From: Cephalotus follicularis
Taxonomy: Eukaryota; Streptophyta; Magnoliopsida; Oxalidales; Cephalotaceae
Length of the DNA: 64,000 nucleotides
Direction: 5' to 3'
NCBI GenBank assembly: GCA_001972305.1
Contig: BDDD01001796.1
Span: 62,001-126,000, forward strand
Below the pieces are notes generated by a model, which was given only the letters and a program-made list of their open reading frames with translations, did not search any database and had not been told where the DNA came from. Made by a program: the position numbers and the translations under genes. Positions 24,742-38,136 of this stretch are shown piece by piece (position 1 is the stretch's first letter; each line of letters starts with the position of its first letter).

Positions 24742-26026
24742 TGTTTAGCATAAAAATATGATGTTTTTAATGAGGTAATTGTTATATTTTTACGATTTGA
24801 CCAGATTACTTGGGTTGTTTTTATTGGATTTGCAGGTACAAAGGGAAAATATCAAAGTGAAGTGAAATTGGTTCAAATTCTGCAAATTATAGAACAAAGC
24901 GTCGACACTTTCATTATAAGCGTCGATGCCTATCTTTAACGCGTTGACGGTTCACTTTGAAGCGTCGACGCTTATCTCACACATTCTAAGGGCTGACGCT
25001 AAGATCACACTGTCAACGGTTTAAGCTTCATCATCTCGACACTCTGTGGTTTCTTATCTCAAAATCTCATCTCTAGTCTGACAAACAACTCAAACCTTGT
25101 AATAACCGCAATTTCAATTAATGTATATTGTACACTTGATGAATAAAATATGCATTATATTGAGATTTACTGTCCAATTGTTATATGAATTGTGGATATT
25201 GAGTTTATTGGGGGAATAAACTTAAGTAACCAAAATCAATGCCTAACAACCGACTGTCACAGGGTAACAATCGACTGGTTGGTTTATGGAAGAATAGCCG
25301 ACTATCGTAGGGCAACAGTCGACTGGTTGAGTTAAGTAAGGATAGTCGACTGTCACAGGGTAACAACCGACTGGTCTGGCTCAAACAGATGTCTATGCAT
25401 GGCATGTGACACAGGGCAATGGCAGCCTAAACATGTCATGCAAGACTGATGCGTGCCACCAGCTGTGCAACATGCAACAGTGGTGTCTTGCATGTGCTCT
25501 ATTCCACCTGCAACCTACAAAACAGAATTGGAAAGAGTAAGAAGAGGTGCATGTGAGAGAGAGAAGAGAAAGGGTGAACCTTGAGTTATGACTAAAACTG
25601 GTCACTGGAATCACGAGTTCTATATATCAGTGTTGAATGAGTATTCAGAGAGGTTGGTAATCGTCTGGAGAGAAGAGTTTAACCACTGCATTGATTGTGC
25701 ATGTTAGTTGGAGTTCCAAGTGGAGTTAGGGAGCTTGGAATCAATCGGTAAGCTCCTATTATGATTTCTATTGTTGATATAGTTGTCAATAGGTATATGT
25801 ATACTGATTCCGTTATATATATATCTTCTATAACATGTACACATAGTTAATTGCTGGAATTGGAGTGAGTTGGTATGGGGAGTTTTGGAACTCAAAAGAG
25901 AGTTTGAGGCTTAGGATTCCTCTGGTAAGTTGCTAGTTTAATTCAGAGATGTTATGGTAGTTAATCAACCATATGTAGTTACTAATTTTCGTTGTATATA
26001 CCTGTCAACTGCACCTATAGCATTAA

Positions 26027-28111
26027 TGTAACTCCCCAGATCCGAGTCCACTTTATGCTCAAAGCGAACTTCGAGGATTCGGTGCATTACGTGGGGGTGA
26101 AACCTCTAATCCTTTAACAATCTTACTTAATTGCTATTATCTATAAATAAATTGATATACTAAACCTTAAAATTTTATACTCATATTTAAATCATCATAC
26201 ATCATAATAATTATAGTCAACATCTTACATTTCCACAGGATCTATCAAAAGGCATAATACAGCGGAAAACATTAGTTTATAATGTCATAAACTATTACAC
26301 AAGCTATATTCGTAACATAATTCGTAAAATAATTTCCTTCCGAAATATCACTTATGAGCTCCTGCCAAAGCTCGACTTTCCTCATTCAATCATTTCCTGG
26401 AAAAATTTTAGTTGAAAAGAAAAACATTGAAAGGAGTGAGCACCAAAATAGCTCAGTAAGAATTATCGTAATAAAACATTATTGAAATTCATTTTCTGGT
26501 ATTTTTGTAAAACGAGAACATTTCAAATTTATTCATTTCTTTTCTGATCATATCTCACGAATCAGAATATTTCATAAATACTGAGGGGTTGTAAAAACGT
26601 AAATAACCCTGTTGAACCTTTGCTTCACCGGGGCCTTGTGCACTCCCCGATTACTATCATTACTAAGCATTGCAAGCCCGAGAGCACTCTCCGCTCCTTA
26701 ACATTAATCTTTTACTAAATTAATCCACCCTGGATCGCAATCCAGTCGTTGTTCATCTCAGTTTGTTGCATTTTCTCATTTGTAAAAATAATCATTTCTT
26801 GATACGTTGAGTGATCAGCTCAAAGCATCCATAAAAAACTTTGTAAAACATTTTCTAGAATTTATGTTTCAAATGGAAATATTTTAAAATAATAATACGG
26901 AAATTTCGTTAAGAAATCGGCAACAATTTAACACATAATTTAAGAATTTACATAAATTTAATATAGACATTTTACCACGAATATTGGCATAAATTTAAAA
27001 TACAGGAACGTAATAATTATAAAATATATGTATAAATAAATTATTTAAATATCGAGCATAAAATTTGCTTCATTGAAATATTAAATAAAAATTAACTTCC
27101 TCCACTCGGTCAGACGGATATACCGATCATATCGATGGGAAAGTTAAATTAAATTGAGTTGATAAAATAAACAGTTGCAATGAGCATAAAACTGCTTAAT
27201 TGAAATATTAAATTAAACATTAACTTCCTCCACTCGGTCAGACGGATATATCGATCATATCGATGGGAAAGTGAAATTAAATTGAGCTGAATACTAAAAT
27301 AAAATACTTTAAAAGAATGAGTAGAAATTCCTAACATAAAGTATTTTTTGAAAAAGAATAGGAATCCTTACTTCACTTTATCTCCTTCTCTCTTTTCTCC
27401 ACACTGAAGAAATTACTATGCTAAAATCCCAACAAAATTCTCTTTTCTCCTCTTTCCTTCTTTCTCTCTTTCTCTCTTCCTTCTCTTCTTTCTCTCTTTC
27501 TCTCTTCCTTCTCTTCTTTCTCTCTTTCTCTCTTCCTTCTCTCTTTCTCTCTTCCTTTTCTTCCTTCTCTTCTTTCTCTCTTCCTCTTCTACTGATCACT
27601 GCTATTTATAGAAAAAATTCCGCCCCCATTCATTGCCTCTGGCGTACAAAATGTCAGAAAAATGTCTTAAAGCGTCGACGGTTTCCCTCTAAGCGTCGAC
27701 GGTTAAGGGTTTTACCTGAGCTTTTTCACCTCTATCCCGACTAAAGCCCTGACGCTTTATTACAAAGCGTCGCCGCTTTTAAGTCTTCGTCAACGTCAAC
27801 GTCAACGTCAACGTGACCCACCTGACTTCTAAGCGTCGACATTTACATTTAAAGCGTCGACCGTTACCCAAAGCGTCGACTCTTTATCCCTAAGCGTCAA
27901 CTGTTTGAACTGGTTTAAAATGCAGATAGAAGGGGTCTAAGCGTCGACCGTCACTACCAAAGCGTCGGCGCTTTAAGTGGAACTGTCGGCGCTTTAAGTG
28001 GAACCCCCGTCTTCCCGAGCGTAGGGTCATACTACGGGTCCCTTGAAATATTTGTCAACTACACAATAGCAAACATAATTAATATCTTACATGGAAATTT
28101 GGGTCCTTACA
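26027..28111 (-). repeat. Nested solo LTR (2085 bp), target duplication ATTAA
   Basis: On the plus strand it runs from TGTAACTCCCCAG to GGGTCCTTACA, with ATTAA at 26022-26026 and 28112-28116. It is read on the minus strand because it matches, in reverse complement, the plus-strand LTR ending at 52587 (for example the GGGGAGTGCAC...CCTGGTGAAGC stretch at 51831-51860 against 26630-26655). It contains a pyrimidine-rich tract (27440-27590), four GTCAAC hexamers in tandem (27789-27812) and many AAGCGTCGAC motifs (27660-28010). Confidence 0.92.
27425..27592. repeat. Pyrimidine-rich low-complexity tract
   Basis: Interrupted TTTCTCTC / TTCCTTC repeats lie within the nested solo LTR. They give long but meaningless open frames on both strands. 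Confidence 0.9.
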
Positions 28112-30331
28112 ATTAAGCTTCTGGATTGTTGGTGTTAAGTTCATGTTGGAACTCAAAGACAAGAATCAATCCAATTTGATTATGGGATAGCGATTGAGGT
28201 AGGGTTATTGACATGTTTTTAAAGATATAATATGTATAGCATGTCTAGATAATTTCTCTGTGATTGCATGTTATTAATTGGTTTGAATTGGAAATTGAAC
28301 ATGCATACTCTGTTCTGTTAAACTATTGCCTTACGTTTTCTGGGCAAAAACAGACTTCTCAATGAAAACAGCGGGCTGATAAGGACAATCAGTCGACTTC
28401 TTAATGAAAACAGCCGGCTATTCATATGAACAGTCGACTATCAAGAGAAAAATTACCGATATTAGATACTATTAGGCTGAAATGATATGTAATTATCCTG
28501 GCCTCCACATGGGATGATTGTAATATTCCATCCTGGCCATATGTAGTTACATTACAAGTATTAAACAACTTATGCTTTTCCTTGTGTGAATTGTGTAAGA
28601 TTGATATGGTTGTGCTTTTGCCCCTTTGTTTGAATCCTTGAACTGCTACTGTTTATATTGTTATGCTGCGGTATAATGCTACTATTATAGGTATTATACA
28701 TCTCTTAAGTGTTCATAAACACTTGTATCACCTAATTTCAAGGATTGAACCAACTAAGTGCTATAAGCCCAAATACGGATTTAACTATGGTTTCAAAACA
28801 GAAACTTACTGTCAATTGATTTACTGATTTTCCTCCAATGAGAGGTACCACTACTGTATTGAATACTGTTCCTCCAAAAGAGAGGTACGGTCACTGAACT
28901 GTTAAATGTTTCTAAAACAAAACAACTACTATATTGCATATTATAGATATATGTAATACTATTATTGAATTGATTGAATTGTTTGTCTATGATAGGAGAC
29001 ATCACTGGCTACGGGGTGGTCCTATGTGCCAGCAGTTGGCTAGAGCTTCCACCAAACTTATTTGCAATGTAGATCCTGATTGTTACCTACCCGCTAAATG
29101 CTGGCAGAATTGTTACCTGCTCTATCATCTTCGGAGTGTAGGGTGATAGTTAGGTGGTGCGTAGTTGGAGCTAGGAGTTAGTGACATGTGACACCCAACT
29201 ACTGCATTGATTGATTTTACCCTTCTGTAGTATTCTTGAATTGTATTGTCTATGGCCACTTGGCATGATTGCTCATAGATATTGGAATACTTAATTATAA
29301 ATGCTATTTCAAAATAAACTGTCATACATGTATACATTTATATATTCATTCTCATGCTTTTTTCTTACTTAGCTGAGTGAGGACAAAGTCTAACCCCTAC
29401 AATTTCAGATGGACGAAGGTGTTGGTCAAGTGCTGCTGAAGCTTTTTTGAAGAGCTTCTATGTTCTTAAGGTTGTTATTTGCTATGTCTTTGTATTGTAA
29501 TAACGATCATACTCCGTTTGTTATTTTTACATTTCCAATATGTAAAAGATAACTTGTTTTGTTTTGTGTAAGCACGTAGTATGGGCTGCGTGCGGATAAC
29601 TATTTATTTATAATTCGGCAATGAAATGCTTCCTCTTTTGTTAATGAATTTTTATTAATGTTGAATGTTGGATTATTATATCTGACATCTCCACATATGT
29701 TGTCTATGGAAAACGGGGTGTGACAAACCTACCCTATACTTGTGTTCTATACTTTGCTGTACCATCGTTACCATGCTTGGCATCTCTGCAAAGTAGTGCT
29801 TGGATTCTCTTATTAGTTTGCTCGGCAAGAGGGTAGTTTCATGCTCGGATGTTCTTCATGACTGGATCAACACTTCATCTCGGCAGGTCTGGTTTAATGC
29901 TTAGCAAGTTCATTCGTAGCTTGACATCTTTGTCCTCAGTCCATGCCAACACTCCAAGTTATGCTCGGCATATCGGCAAATCTGCTTTTGTTATGCTTTG
30001 CTCATATCGGCATGCATGTTCTCATGTGCCGTCTCAAGTCTGCTAGTTAGGAGCTTTACCTTGGCAAAAATGCCAACATCATTCAAGTGTGCTCAATGTT
30101 ATTTCACGAATAAAGCGTCGACGCCTCCCACATTAGTGTTGACGCTTAACAACTAAAGCGCAGATCAAGTTTTCCTCTGTATTTCAGAGCATCAACGCTA
30201 AATCACTAAACCGACGATACTTTAATTTAAAGCGTCGACGCTTTACGGCGAGAACAAAAATGAAAAGTTTTGATTTTTGCTCGGATTTTAATTAGGGTTG
30301 TATTATTTTTGTTTTTTATCAGCTTTGAAAG

Positions 30332-30339
30332 TATAAATA
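30332..30339 (+). promoter_or_regulatory. TATA box of the Ath-C 5' LTR
   Basis: TATAAATA lies about 20 bases before the insertion point at 30360/30361. Across the insert the leader continues CAGTGTGTAGCC. Position and sequence fit an LTR promoter; start-site use is inferred. Confidence 0.6.
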
Positions 30340-30360
30340 CAATAGGAGGCTGGCAAAAAA

Positions 30361-33163
30361 TGTCAGGACTCGTTCCCGCTAACTCTATGGGACACGTGTC
30401 CTGTCGGGGATGGCGCTCCTCTAGCCAACAACTCTCTCAAACTAAAACTGCCCGAGGAGCTGTCTTAAAACTCCCCAGGAACCTGTTGCGCAAAAAGCCC
30501 GTGGAGAAGGCCAGGGATAAACGAGCAACAAGCAAAATCCCTGAAGAGAGCGCTCACGTACTTCTCAAGAGCTCTCCTAACAACCTATGGTACAACATGC
30601 CCGGGGACACCCCTTGTCCTTGGGTCTTTCTCCTTCTAAAACATCATTAGCTCAAGATCCAAAACGCTGCGCATAACTAACGCCTGGGGAGAAACCAACA
30701 TAAGCGCCTGGGGAGAAACCCACTCACGCCACACATGATCACTTAACTCCACACGAGACCACGCATACATACCTTGTCCCCCGGCGTACTACCTCCTCTG
30801 CACGTCCTTAAGGATCACATACCAAAAAGACATCATGCCCAAGGAGAGGGCCATGTGCACCATACCTGCTCATTTAAACTCCCCTGGGGACACAACTTGT
30901 CCCCCGGAACCCCTGCTCAACATAACAACACTAACTTCAAAATGCATAGCATAACTTAAACACTCTTCATAAAACTTATGCCCATCCCATGCCTCCTCTA
31001 ACATGGCACCCCTGGCCACTCTCTCCAGGGATACCTTCCCTGCTCCCTTACCAAGGCCCAACATCAACATCACCCTGGGGACACTCTGCCTCCCTGGGGT
31101 AAAGCTCATAACCCGTGCTCCCAAGCATAAACATAACACCCCTGCTGGGCTCATCTCCGCTATACTAGCCCTGGGACTCTCTAGCTCCCCGGCAAGACCT
31201 GGGATCACAAAACTCAAAACATGAAAAGTTCATAAAATCACAAGATGAACACATCTATAAACTCAAAACATCCATAACATATTTCCAAAGTATCATATCA
31301 TTACACAATTGTGCCCTGGCATACATACACTGCCTTCCCTGACAGGCAAAAGAACAACATATCCTTATCTATCTTTCCAAGGTATACTTTCAGCTACTCT
31401 ACTACAAAAGAAGGGTAAAAGAATCCAAAGAATGCCCCATGCTATGCAAAGCTAAACGCCCGAGATGGCATCCCATGCTGCTGAGCTCCAAAAACTACCT
31501 TGCTGAGCTATCTATTGCTGGGCTGGAGGGTCTCCTCCGGCTGGCTGGTCTGCAAAACAATCTGTGAGGGGATTAGTCCAACTGACTAAGTGACTGGGAA
31601 CAAAACATCCTCTGGTGCATCCATAAGAAAGGAAAGCGCTGAAGAAAACTTACCAAGAGCATGAATAAGTATCCCAACTGGGGAAAAGACTGTATACAAA
31701 GCATATCTCATGGCATACAATAAGGAAAAGCTCAAAGTACTTGAAGAAAACTTACTCTTTTCTCTGCTTAGCTAGTTCTAGAATATTCATGAAAGCTGAA
31801 ATAAACATTAGACTACAACTGATTAAAAGAAAGATATCTGAAAAGAACTGGGGTCCTTCCTGGCTAAACACCGGAGGAGAACAACTAAGCTAGAACTGGC
31901 TTTTCTTTGCTGTGCTGATCTAGGCTGAAGCCTGCTGGTTACATAATATTGTTTCCAACTTATAGTGGCGCTGAGCTGATCTAGGTCGAAGCCTGCTTGG
32001 CAGTATCTGCCGAGAACCCACGGTTCCCTTCTGTGCTTGCTATTTTTTGTTGCTGCTTATCCGAGCTGATGGCATGACTACCGAGGACAGAGTCTTCCTC
32101 TGAACTGAAGGCATTGATGCCAAGGACAAAGTCCTCCTCTAGAAAACTTACTGAAAGGCTCTACACTACTATATCTGATAACATAGCTCAATTGTACTCA
32201 AACCCTACATATTTTCCTAGCAACAATGCAAGGAGATCCAGTATGGAACCCGGGGACAGACTCACTCAACTTCTCATCCTGTGATGATAGGCTGAGGAGG
32301 AAGGAGCTTGTACATGTGTGTTCGGCTACACTCAAACCCTGTACACTGTCCTAGCCACAATGTAAGGAGATCCAGGTAGGACCTGGGGGCAGACTTGCTC
32401 AACAACCCAGCATAGACAGTAGGTACACTGAGGAGGGGGGTGAACAGATACACGTTACCATATCCATGGATGAAACAATATAAGAATGCTTAACTTCTTG
32501 CTTTGCTATAGGCTCTGGGAACACTCCACTAAAAAAAATGGTTAACATAAGACATTAGGGAAAACAACTTCCCATCATAACTCACTTACTGAAACTGAAG
32601 TTGAAGAAAAGGATTCTCAAAGAAAAGGATTCTCAAAGAACATAAGAAGAACAATAAAATGCTTAAAAAGAAAGGATGTCCCACCCACAGTTCTCGCTAC
32701 TTCCTTGGACGTTAACGTCCCTTCTTCTCTACTACTCTCTTCCTCTGGCTTGTCTGCTTCTTTCATTTACCTTGTCTGCTTCCTCCACTGCTGCACTCGA
32801 AAAGCTTCAACTGCTATTGGTCCAGGCGCAAGAACGAAGAAGAAGAAGAAGAAAAGAAAACTAGAGCTCTCTCTCTCTAAAACTCTCTCTCTATTCTGCA
32901 GAAACTAGAAGAAAGGAAAGACCACATCTCAAGATATATCTCCACACTAATCCCAACATAAGCCGTCAAACATATTGGAAGTTGGAATCTTCCTCAAGAA
33001 GCTTTGCATAAAAGTCCTTCAACTTCCACAAATCCCACTTAAACCTTGGCTGAACATATCCTTGTCTTATCCATTATTACACATAAGCCCAATGGACAAA
33101 ATTATCATATCATATAACTTAAAAAAAAAACTCATAAACTCCAAAAAGGTATGAGGTATTACA
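30361..33163 (-). repeat. Solo LTR (2803 bp) related to the Gyp-D LTR
   Basis: On the plus strand it runs from TGTCAGGACTCGTTCCCG to ATGAGGTATTACA. Read on the minus strand it starts TGTAATACCTCATACC and ends GGGAACGAGTCCTGACA, close to the Gyp-D LTR ends (TGTAATACCCCGTACC; GGGACGAGTCGTCACA). The flanking five bases are AAAAA and AAAAC, an imperfect target duplication. Its position separates the Ath-C TATA box from its leader. It is rich in CCCCGGGGAC-like words. Short frames within it show no domain. Confidence 0.8.
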
Positions 33164-34066
33164 AAAACAGTGTGTAGCCAGTGTAGCCATCCTCTTGCTC
33201 TCTTTTCTTCTTTAATTTCAGTTTTATTTCATAATGTTTAGTAGCTAAACCTTTAAGGTTTTTAGGACAAGAACAAGCCATTAGATTGTATTGTTACAAT
33301 TCCATCAATAAAAATCCTTGAAGTTTTTATTTATTCTTTAGTTTTCTGCCTTCATATACACTTTGTCTGTCTGATTAAAATCCATAAACATCTTGTCGGT
33401 GAATATGAAAGTTGGTGAATAAATGGTTTTTAACGCATTCTATGGACTCTACTCATACGGTTTGTCATGCCGAACGTACTCCGTATAGACCTAGCTTGAC
33501 TACTCATATGATTTTTCATCACAGTCGCACTCCGTATCGACCTAGCTGCTCTTGATTATCAAGGTTTGATCATTCAAGTCGTGAATTGTACAATATAATC
33601 TATGGTGAGTTTCTATACCATAAAACCGAATTTTTCTTACATATTTCCTTCAACTTATTTTCTATTTTGCTAGTGTAAAAATTGTGTGTCTATTTCCTGT
33701 TAGTTATTTCTTGTTAGTATTGCTCCAGCCTACATAATCGTCGACGCTTCTCTCGATAGCGTCGATGCTTTTCATCATTTGTTTAGTTTATGTCGAAGCC
33801 TTAAGTCGACGCTTTCCTTGTTTTTTTTATTGTAACAGTTGACGCCTTGACAAAGCGTCAACGCTTTCCTGCCTGTTTTAATTAGTTTAGTTTATTTTGC
33901 ATGTTTAGGAGTAGATTTTGATAATAATCCTCTGTTTTGCATACTATGTTTAGGTTAAATAGATTAAAATTAATTCAACCCGATTTCCTAGTGTTCGACC
34001 TGTTACTGCACAACCGTGCACTTACGATATAATTTTTAAAACATTCTAAACACGTGAACAAGTTTT

Positions 34067-34084
34067 TGGCGCCGTTGTCGGGGA
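34067..34084 (+). promoter_or_regulatory. Primer binding site of Ath-C (tRNA-Asp type)
   Basis: TGGCGCCGTTGTCGGGGA matches the site typical of Athila-type elements, complementary to tRNA-Asp with one likely substitution. It lies six bases after the LTR end. The leader 34085-34325 is T-rich and has no gene. Confidence 0.88.
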
Positions 34085-34325
34085 AATAAGTTTTAGATTA
34101 ATCTTAATTTATTTAACTGATTCGTAGTATTTTAGTTTAGATTTAATTAAAAAAAACCGTATTCTGTGTTTTAATTTTCTATTTTAATTTTTTGTTTTAA
34201 TTTTCTGTTAGCTAATTTAATTTAGTATTTTCTGTTTTAGTGTGTGTCTTGCGTTAGGTATTAATTCCCCATTTGTGCATTTTGTTAGTGTTTTGTTCGT
34301 TTTCTATTTTTGTTTTTGTTAATGT

Positions 34326-35735
34326 ATGACTGAGTGGGTTCGTGGTCCAAATCAACATTTAGAAAGAATTAATGAAACAATAGCAATGGTAGATGAATGA
34401 CCCATACAAACTTTGCGTGATAGATTTTATCCTTCGAGGACAACGCAACCATCCTGTATCCTGTTACCTGCCCCTCAAGGGAACAATTTCGAGTTAAAAT
34501 CTCAATTCATTAGAATGCTTCCACACTTTCATGGATTACCCAATGAGGATGCCTATCTCTTCCTTCGTGAGTTCGAGGAGGTGTGTGCCCTCATGAAACT
34601 TCAGCAACTATCGGATGACGCAATTAAGTTGCATTTTATCAATTTTTCTTTGAAAGATGGAGCTAAAAAGTGGCTCTATAGTCTCCCAAATGGTTCCATC
34701 TCTACATGGGACCATTTCACTGTTTCATTCCTTAAGAAGTTCTTTCCACATCACAAAACCAATAAACATAGGAACGACATTCTCCAGTTTCGCAGCGACC
34801 CAACGAATCATTCTCTGGATGTATGGACAGTTTCAAAGACTTTCTCTTAGAGTGTCTTCATTATGGTTTGAACACGTGTCATTTGTGCCAAATCATCTAC
34901 GAAGGGATCGACTACCAAACCAAGCAATTGGTTGAGTCGATGCGTACTGATGGGTTCACCTCGTACACCGATGAAAAAGAGGCTTGGAGTTTCCTGTTGG
35001 ATTTGGGTGAGCGAACTAGGGAGTGGGAGTCCACTCAAGTTTCTGAGAGAGCATTGCCGAATAAAGGGTACATTATAGAAGGAGCAATTGCGCTAGAGGC
35101 ACAGTTAGACAGCTACCTCAAGAGATTAGAGTGGCTAATTAGGGGACCCAAGCATGCAAATCACATAAATCAAAGTGCCCCTATGTGTTCTTGGTGCCAG
35201 TCACCAAATCATGTTTTTGAAGAATGCCAAAGTTACATTGAAAATCAATACTCTGCAAACAACGTTTCCGTAATGAATCAATACAACCCGTATAGTACCA
35301 CTTACAATCCGGGTTGGCAAAATCACCCAAACTTCTCATGGAGTCAAGGGAAAAATACAAGAGGACCTTCAAACTTTTTAGGTCCAACCTTCAAGCTTCA
35401 CTAGCCAGTCTACACTATAGCAGACTATTCAAAGGTTTCCCCTAGATTCCAATAATGTTCAATCATCCTTCCCACCACAAAATCAATTCCAAAATCAACA
35501 TTCATCTGGATTGTTGAACCAAAGGGAAGACACGTCTAGAATTTCCTCATTAGAAATGAGCATGGAGCTTCTTATGAGCATCGTGATGACTAGTCAGCAC
35601 AACATGGAGAAGCAAATTTCACAGCTTGCATCTGCTCTACATGAAAGAGAGAGAGGCAAGATGCCTTCTAAGCCAGACCCGAATCCGAGGAACACAATGA
35701 ACCCGTCCGCTCACATCCAACCATCTTTGAATTAG
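34326..35735 (+). pseudogene. Ath-C gag
   Basis: The frame opens at 34326 and has a stop at 34398. Athila-type gag motifs follow: FELKSQFIRMLPHFHGLPNEDAYLFLREFEEVC (34490-34590), AKKWLYSLP and FLKKFFP. A one-base shift near 34830 moves reading to the frame of 34823-35404 (CQIIYEGIDYQTKQLVESM). There a zinc knuckle, CSWCQSPNHVFEEC, is near 35187. After a stop at 35402, a helical C-terminal piece continues at 35511-35735 (ISSLEMSMELL, MEKQISQLASALHERE). Gag would form the particle. This copy is broken by stops and at least one frameshift. Confidence 0.85.
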
Positions 35736-36093
35736 CAAGTCTTCTCTTTCGCCTCGGGACCATCAAAACAAGTTTTTGCCCTAAGGAGTGGAAATGAATA
35801 CCAACCAGGGGATCAAACCAAAAATGAGAGCAAACAGTTGGAAGAGTCCTCGACGCAAGAAAATGAACAGTTGGTCGACTCCTTTGTGCAACCAACGAAT
35901 ATGAATGCGCAAGGTGAATCGAGGAAGGAGCAAGAGGACAAGAAGAAGGAACAACCAGTGGTGGTGCCCGAGCATTAATACGACCCACCAGCTCCTTTTT
36001 CAAAGAGATTACAAAATAAGAAAGCCCCAGCAATGGAAAAAATCATTGAAACATTTAAGCAAGTCCAAATCAGTATTTCATTGCTAGAAGCAA
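35736..36093 (+). pseudogene. Ath-C gag-protease linker, degraded
   Basis: A charged, low-complexity stretch (NESKQLEESSTQENEQL-like near 35825, then EQEDKKKEQPVVVPEH near 35930) links gag to protease in mixed frames. I see no separate gene here. Confidence 0.6.
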
Positions 36094-38131
36094 TTGAGCA
36101 GGTGCCCTCTTACCAAAAGTCCTGAAAGACTTATGCAGGAAAAAGAGGATCCTTCAGACTTCGAGGCAGCCAACATTAGTGTGATGTTTTCGCAACCAAT
36201 GGTTCAAAAGTATAAAGACCATGGCTGCCCAACAATCTCTTGTGTCATTGGCAATAATAAAATCGAACATGCTTTGCTAGATTTAGGAGCAAGTGTGAAT
36301 TTGTTGCCATCATCGATTTCTAAGAAGCTTGGTTTAGGAGAGTTGCATCCGACTACGATGACATTACAATTAGCGGATAGGTCTGTGAAAGTACCGAGAG
36401 GGGAAAATTGAGGATGTTTTGATAAATGTTGGTGAGTTTTTCTTTCACGTCGACTTTGTTGTTTAGATACCCAGCCTGTTCTGAATCTCAATGATCAAAT
36501 CCCAGTTATTCTCGATAGACCATTCCTTGTGACGAGTAATGTGTTAATCAATTGTCGTAATGGTCTAATGAAATTGAGTTTCGGAAATACGTCCGTAGAT
36601 TTCAATGCCTTCCGCTTGGGTAAGCACTCCGTTAATTTTGATATCATGAATGCAATACATTCAACTCCCAACCACATCATTACGCACTTTGATATTGATT
36701 TTGATGGAAATTTCAGTGAGTGTATGCGGGATTTAGAGGATGTCGATGGAGGCGATTTCTTTGATGTGTTTAGCATGCAGCCATTAGAGCCAGTGGGCCC
36801 CTTGTCCACATCTCTTCCTAAACCATCAATAGAAGAGCCTTCGAAACTTGAATTCAAAGAATTGCCATCTACGTTGAAATATTCATTCTTAGGTGAGAAC
36901 CAGACTCTTCCTATAATTCTTTCATCTGTTCTTACTCCCCGTCAGGAAGAGGAGGTTATTCACCTACCCAAAGAAAATAAAGAGGCAATCGCTTGGATTA
37001 TGGATGACATCAAGGGAATAAGCCCTTCTATTTGCGACCATCACATAAATCTCACAGAAGGTTCCAAACCTTCTAGAGAACCACGGTGAAGACCAAATCT
37101 CGTGATGAAAGAAGCCATACAAAAAGAAATTTTGAAGTGGCTAGACAACGGGATCATTTATCCCATCTCGGATAGTCAGTGGGTGAGTCCAGTCCATGTT
37201 CTTCCAAAGAAATCCAGAGTGACGATCGTGCAATCTTCCACCAATGATTTAATTCCGACGAAAGTCCAAACTGGATGGAGGGTATGCATCGATTACCGCA
37301 AGTTGAATACAGCCACTTGGAAGGATCATTTTCCCGTTCCGTTTATCGATCAAATGCTGGATAGGTTGGCTGGTCATGAATATTGCTGTTTTCTTGATGG
37401 GTACTCCGGATAAAATCAAATTGCCATCGCCCCTGAAGATCAAGAGAAGCCTACCTTTACATGCCCCTTTGGCACATTTGCATATCGACGCATGCTATTC
37501 GGCCTTTGCAATGCTCCCGCAACATTCCAATGGTGCATGATGAGTATCTTCTGTGATATGGTGGAGGAATTTCTTGAAGTGTTTATGGATGACTTCTCTG
37601 TTCATGGTACCACGTTCTCTGAATGCCTTCATCATCTGAAATTAGTACTCGAAAGAAGTAGGGAGAAAAATTTGGTGCTTAATTGGGATAAATGCAATTT
37701 CATGGTGAAGAGGGGGATGGTACTTGGACATATAGTGTTAAAAGAAGGAATTCAAGTCGATAAGTCAAAAATAGAAGTCATCAAACAATTACCTTCACCA
37801 AGAACTGTGAATGACATCCGAGCATTCCTCAGACATGCTGGTTTTTAACGAAGGTTCATCAAAGATTTTAGTAAGATGGCTCGACCCTTGACATCGCTCC
37901 TAGAGAAAGATCAAGATTTTGTAGTTTCTGGTGAGTGCCTAGATGCGTTTAACCACTTAAAGAAGGAGCTCACCTTTGCTCCTATCATTCAGGCACCGAT
38001 TTGGACTGAGCCTTTTGAGATCAGTGCGCCACTTCTAACAGTGCCATTAGAGCTGTTCTCGGCCAAAGAATGAATAAATTGCCTCACGTCATTTACTATG
38101 CAAGTAGAACCCTCTTCAATGCGCAATTGAA
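36094..38131 (+). pseudogene. Ath-C protease, reverse transcriptase and start of RNase H
   Basis: Most of this reads in one frame. The protease has LLDLGASVNLLPSSI (about 36278), with Leu in the active-site triplet where D-T/S-G is usual. Two nearly compensating frame changes lie at 36405-36470. The pre-RT stretch ILSSVLTPRQEEEV is near 36920. RT has WVSPVHVLPKK (37180), GWRVCIDYRKLN (37272), FLDGYSG-stop (37411), CPFGTFAYRRMLFGLCNAPATFQ and the active site VFMDDFSVH (about 37583, both Asp kept). LGHIVLKEGIQVDKSK and the connection to RNase H follow, with a stop at 37846 and a frame change near 38040. The segment ends where Gyp-B is inserted, inside the codon run for NAQLNY. Confidence 0.88.
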
Positions 38132-38136
38132 CTACA

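Larger units (their letters stand above)
25098..29725 (+). repeat. Solo LTR of the Gyp-A type, target duplication AACCT
   Basis: It starts TGTAATAACCGCAATTTC and ends ACGGGGTGTGACA, with AACCT on both sides (25093-25097 and 29726-29730). Net length without the nested LTR is 2538 bp, close to the Gyp-A LTR. It has the GAGTGAGGACAAAG block near 29373 and CAGTCGACTG-type motifs at 25240-25375 and 28335-28440. No internal element sequence remains, so it is a recombination product. Confidence 0.92.
24742..34060 (+). repeat. Ath-C 5' LTR, split by two solo LTRs (about 1.87 kb net)
   Basis: It begins TGTTTAGCATAAAAATATG and ends CACGTGAACA six bases before the primer site. The pieces are 24742-25097, 29726-30360 and 33164-34060. 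A TATAAATA box at 30332 is followed by the purine/pyrimidine leader, which is split by the 30361 insert and resumes CAGTGTGTAGCCAG. GTCGAC motifs sit at 24895-25015, 30110-30245 and 33740-33870, in all three pieces. No gene is present in it. Confidence 0.8.

Noticed and set aside
27418..27744. Long open frames on both strands in a pyrimidine/purine-rich tract
   Set aside because: Low-complexity TTTCTCTC repeats in a solo LTR; the translations are simple Ser/Leu/Phe or Arg/Glu/Lys runs.
30270..31224. Several 60-126 codon frames that might be host exons
   Set aside because: They straddle the Ath-C LTR/solo LTR junction or lie within the solo LTR; no domain, and the junction at 30360/30361 falls within the longest one.
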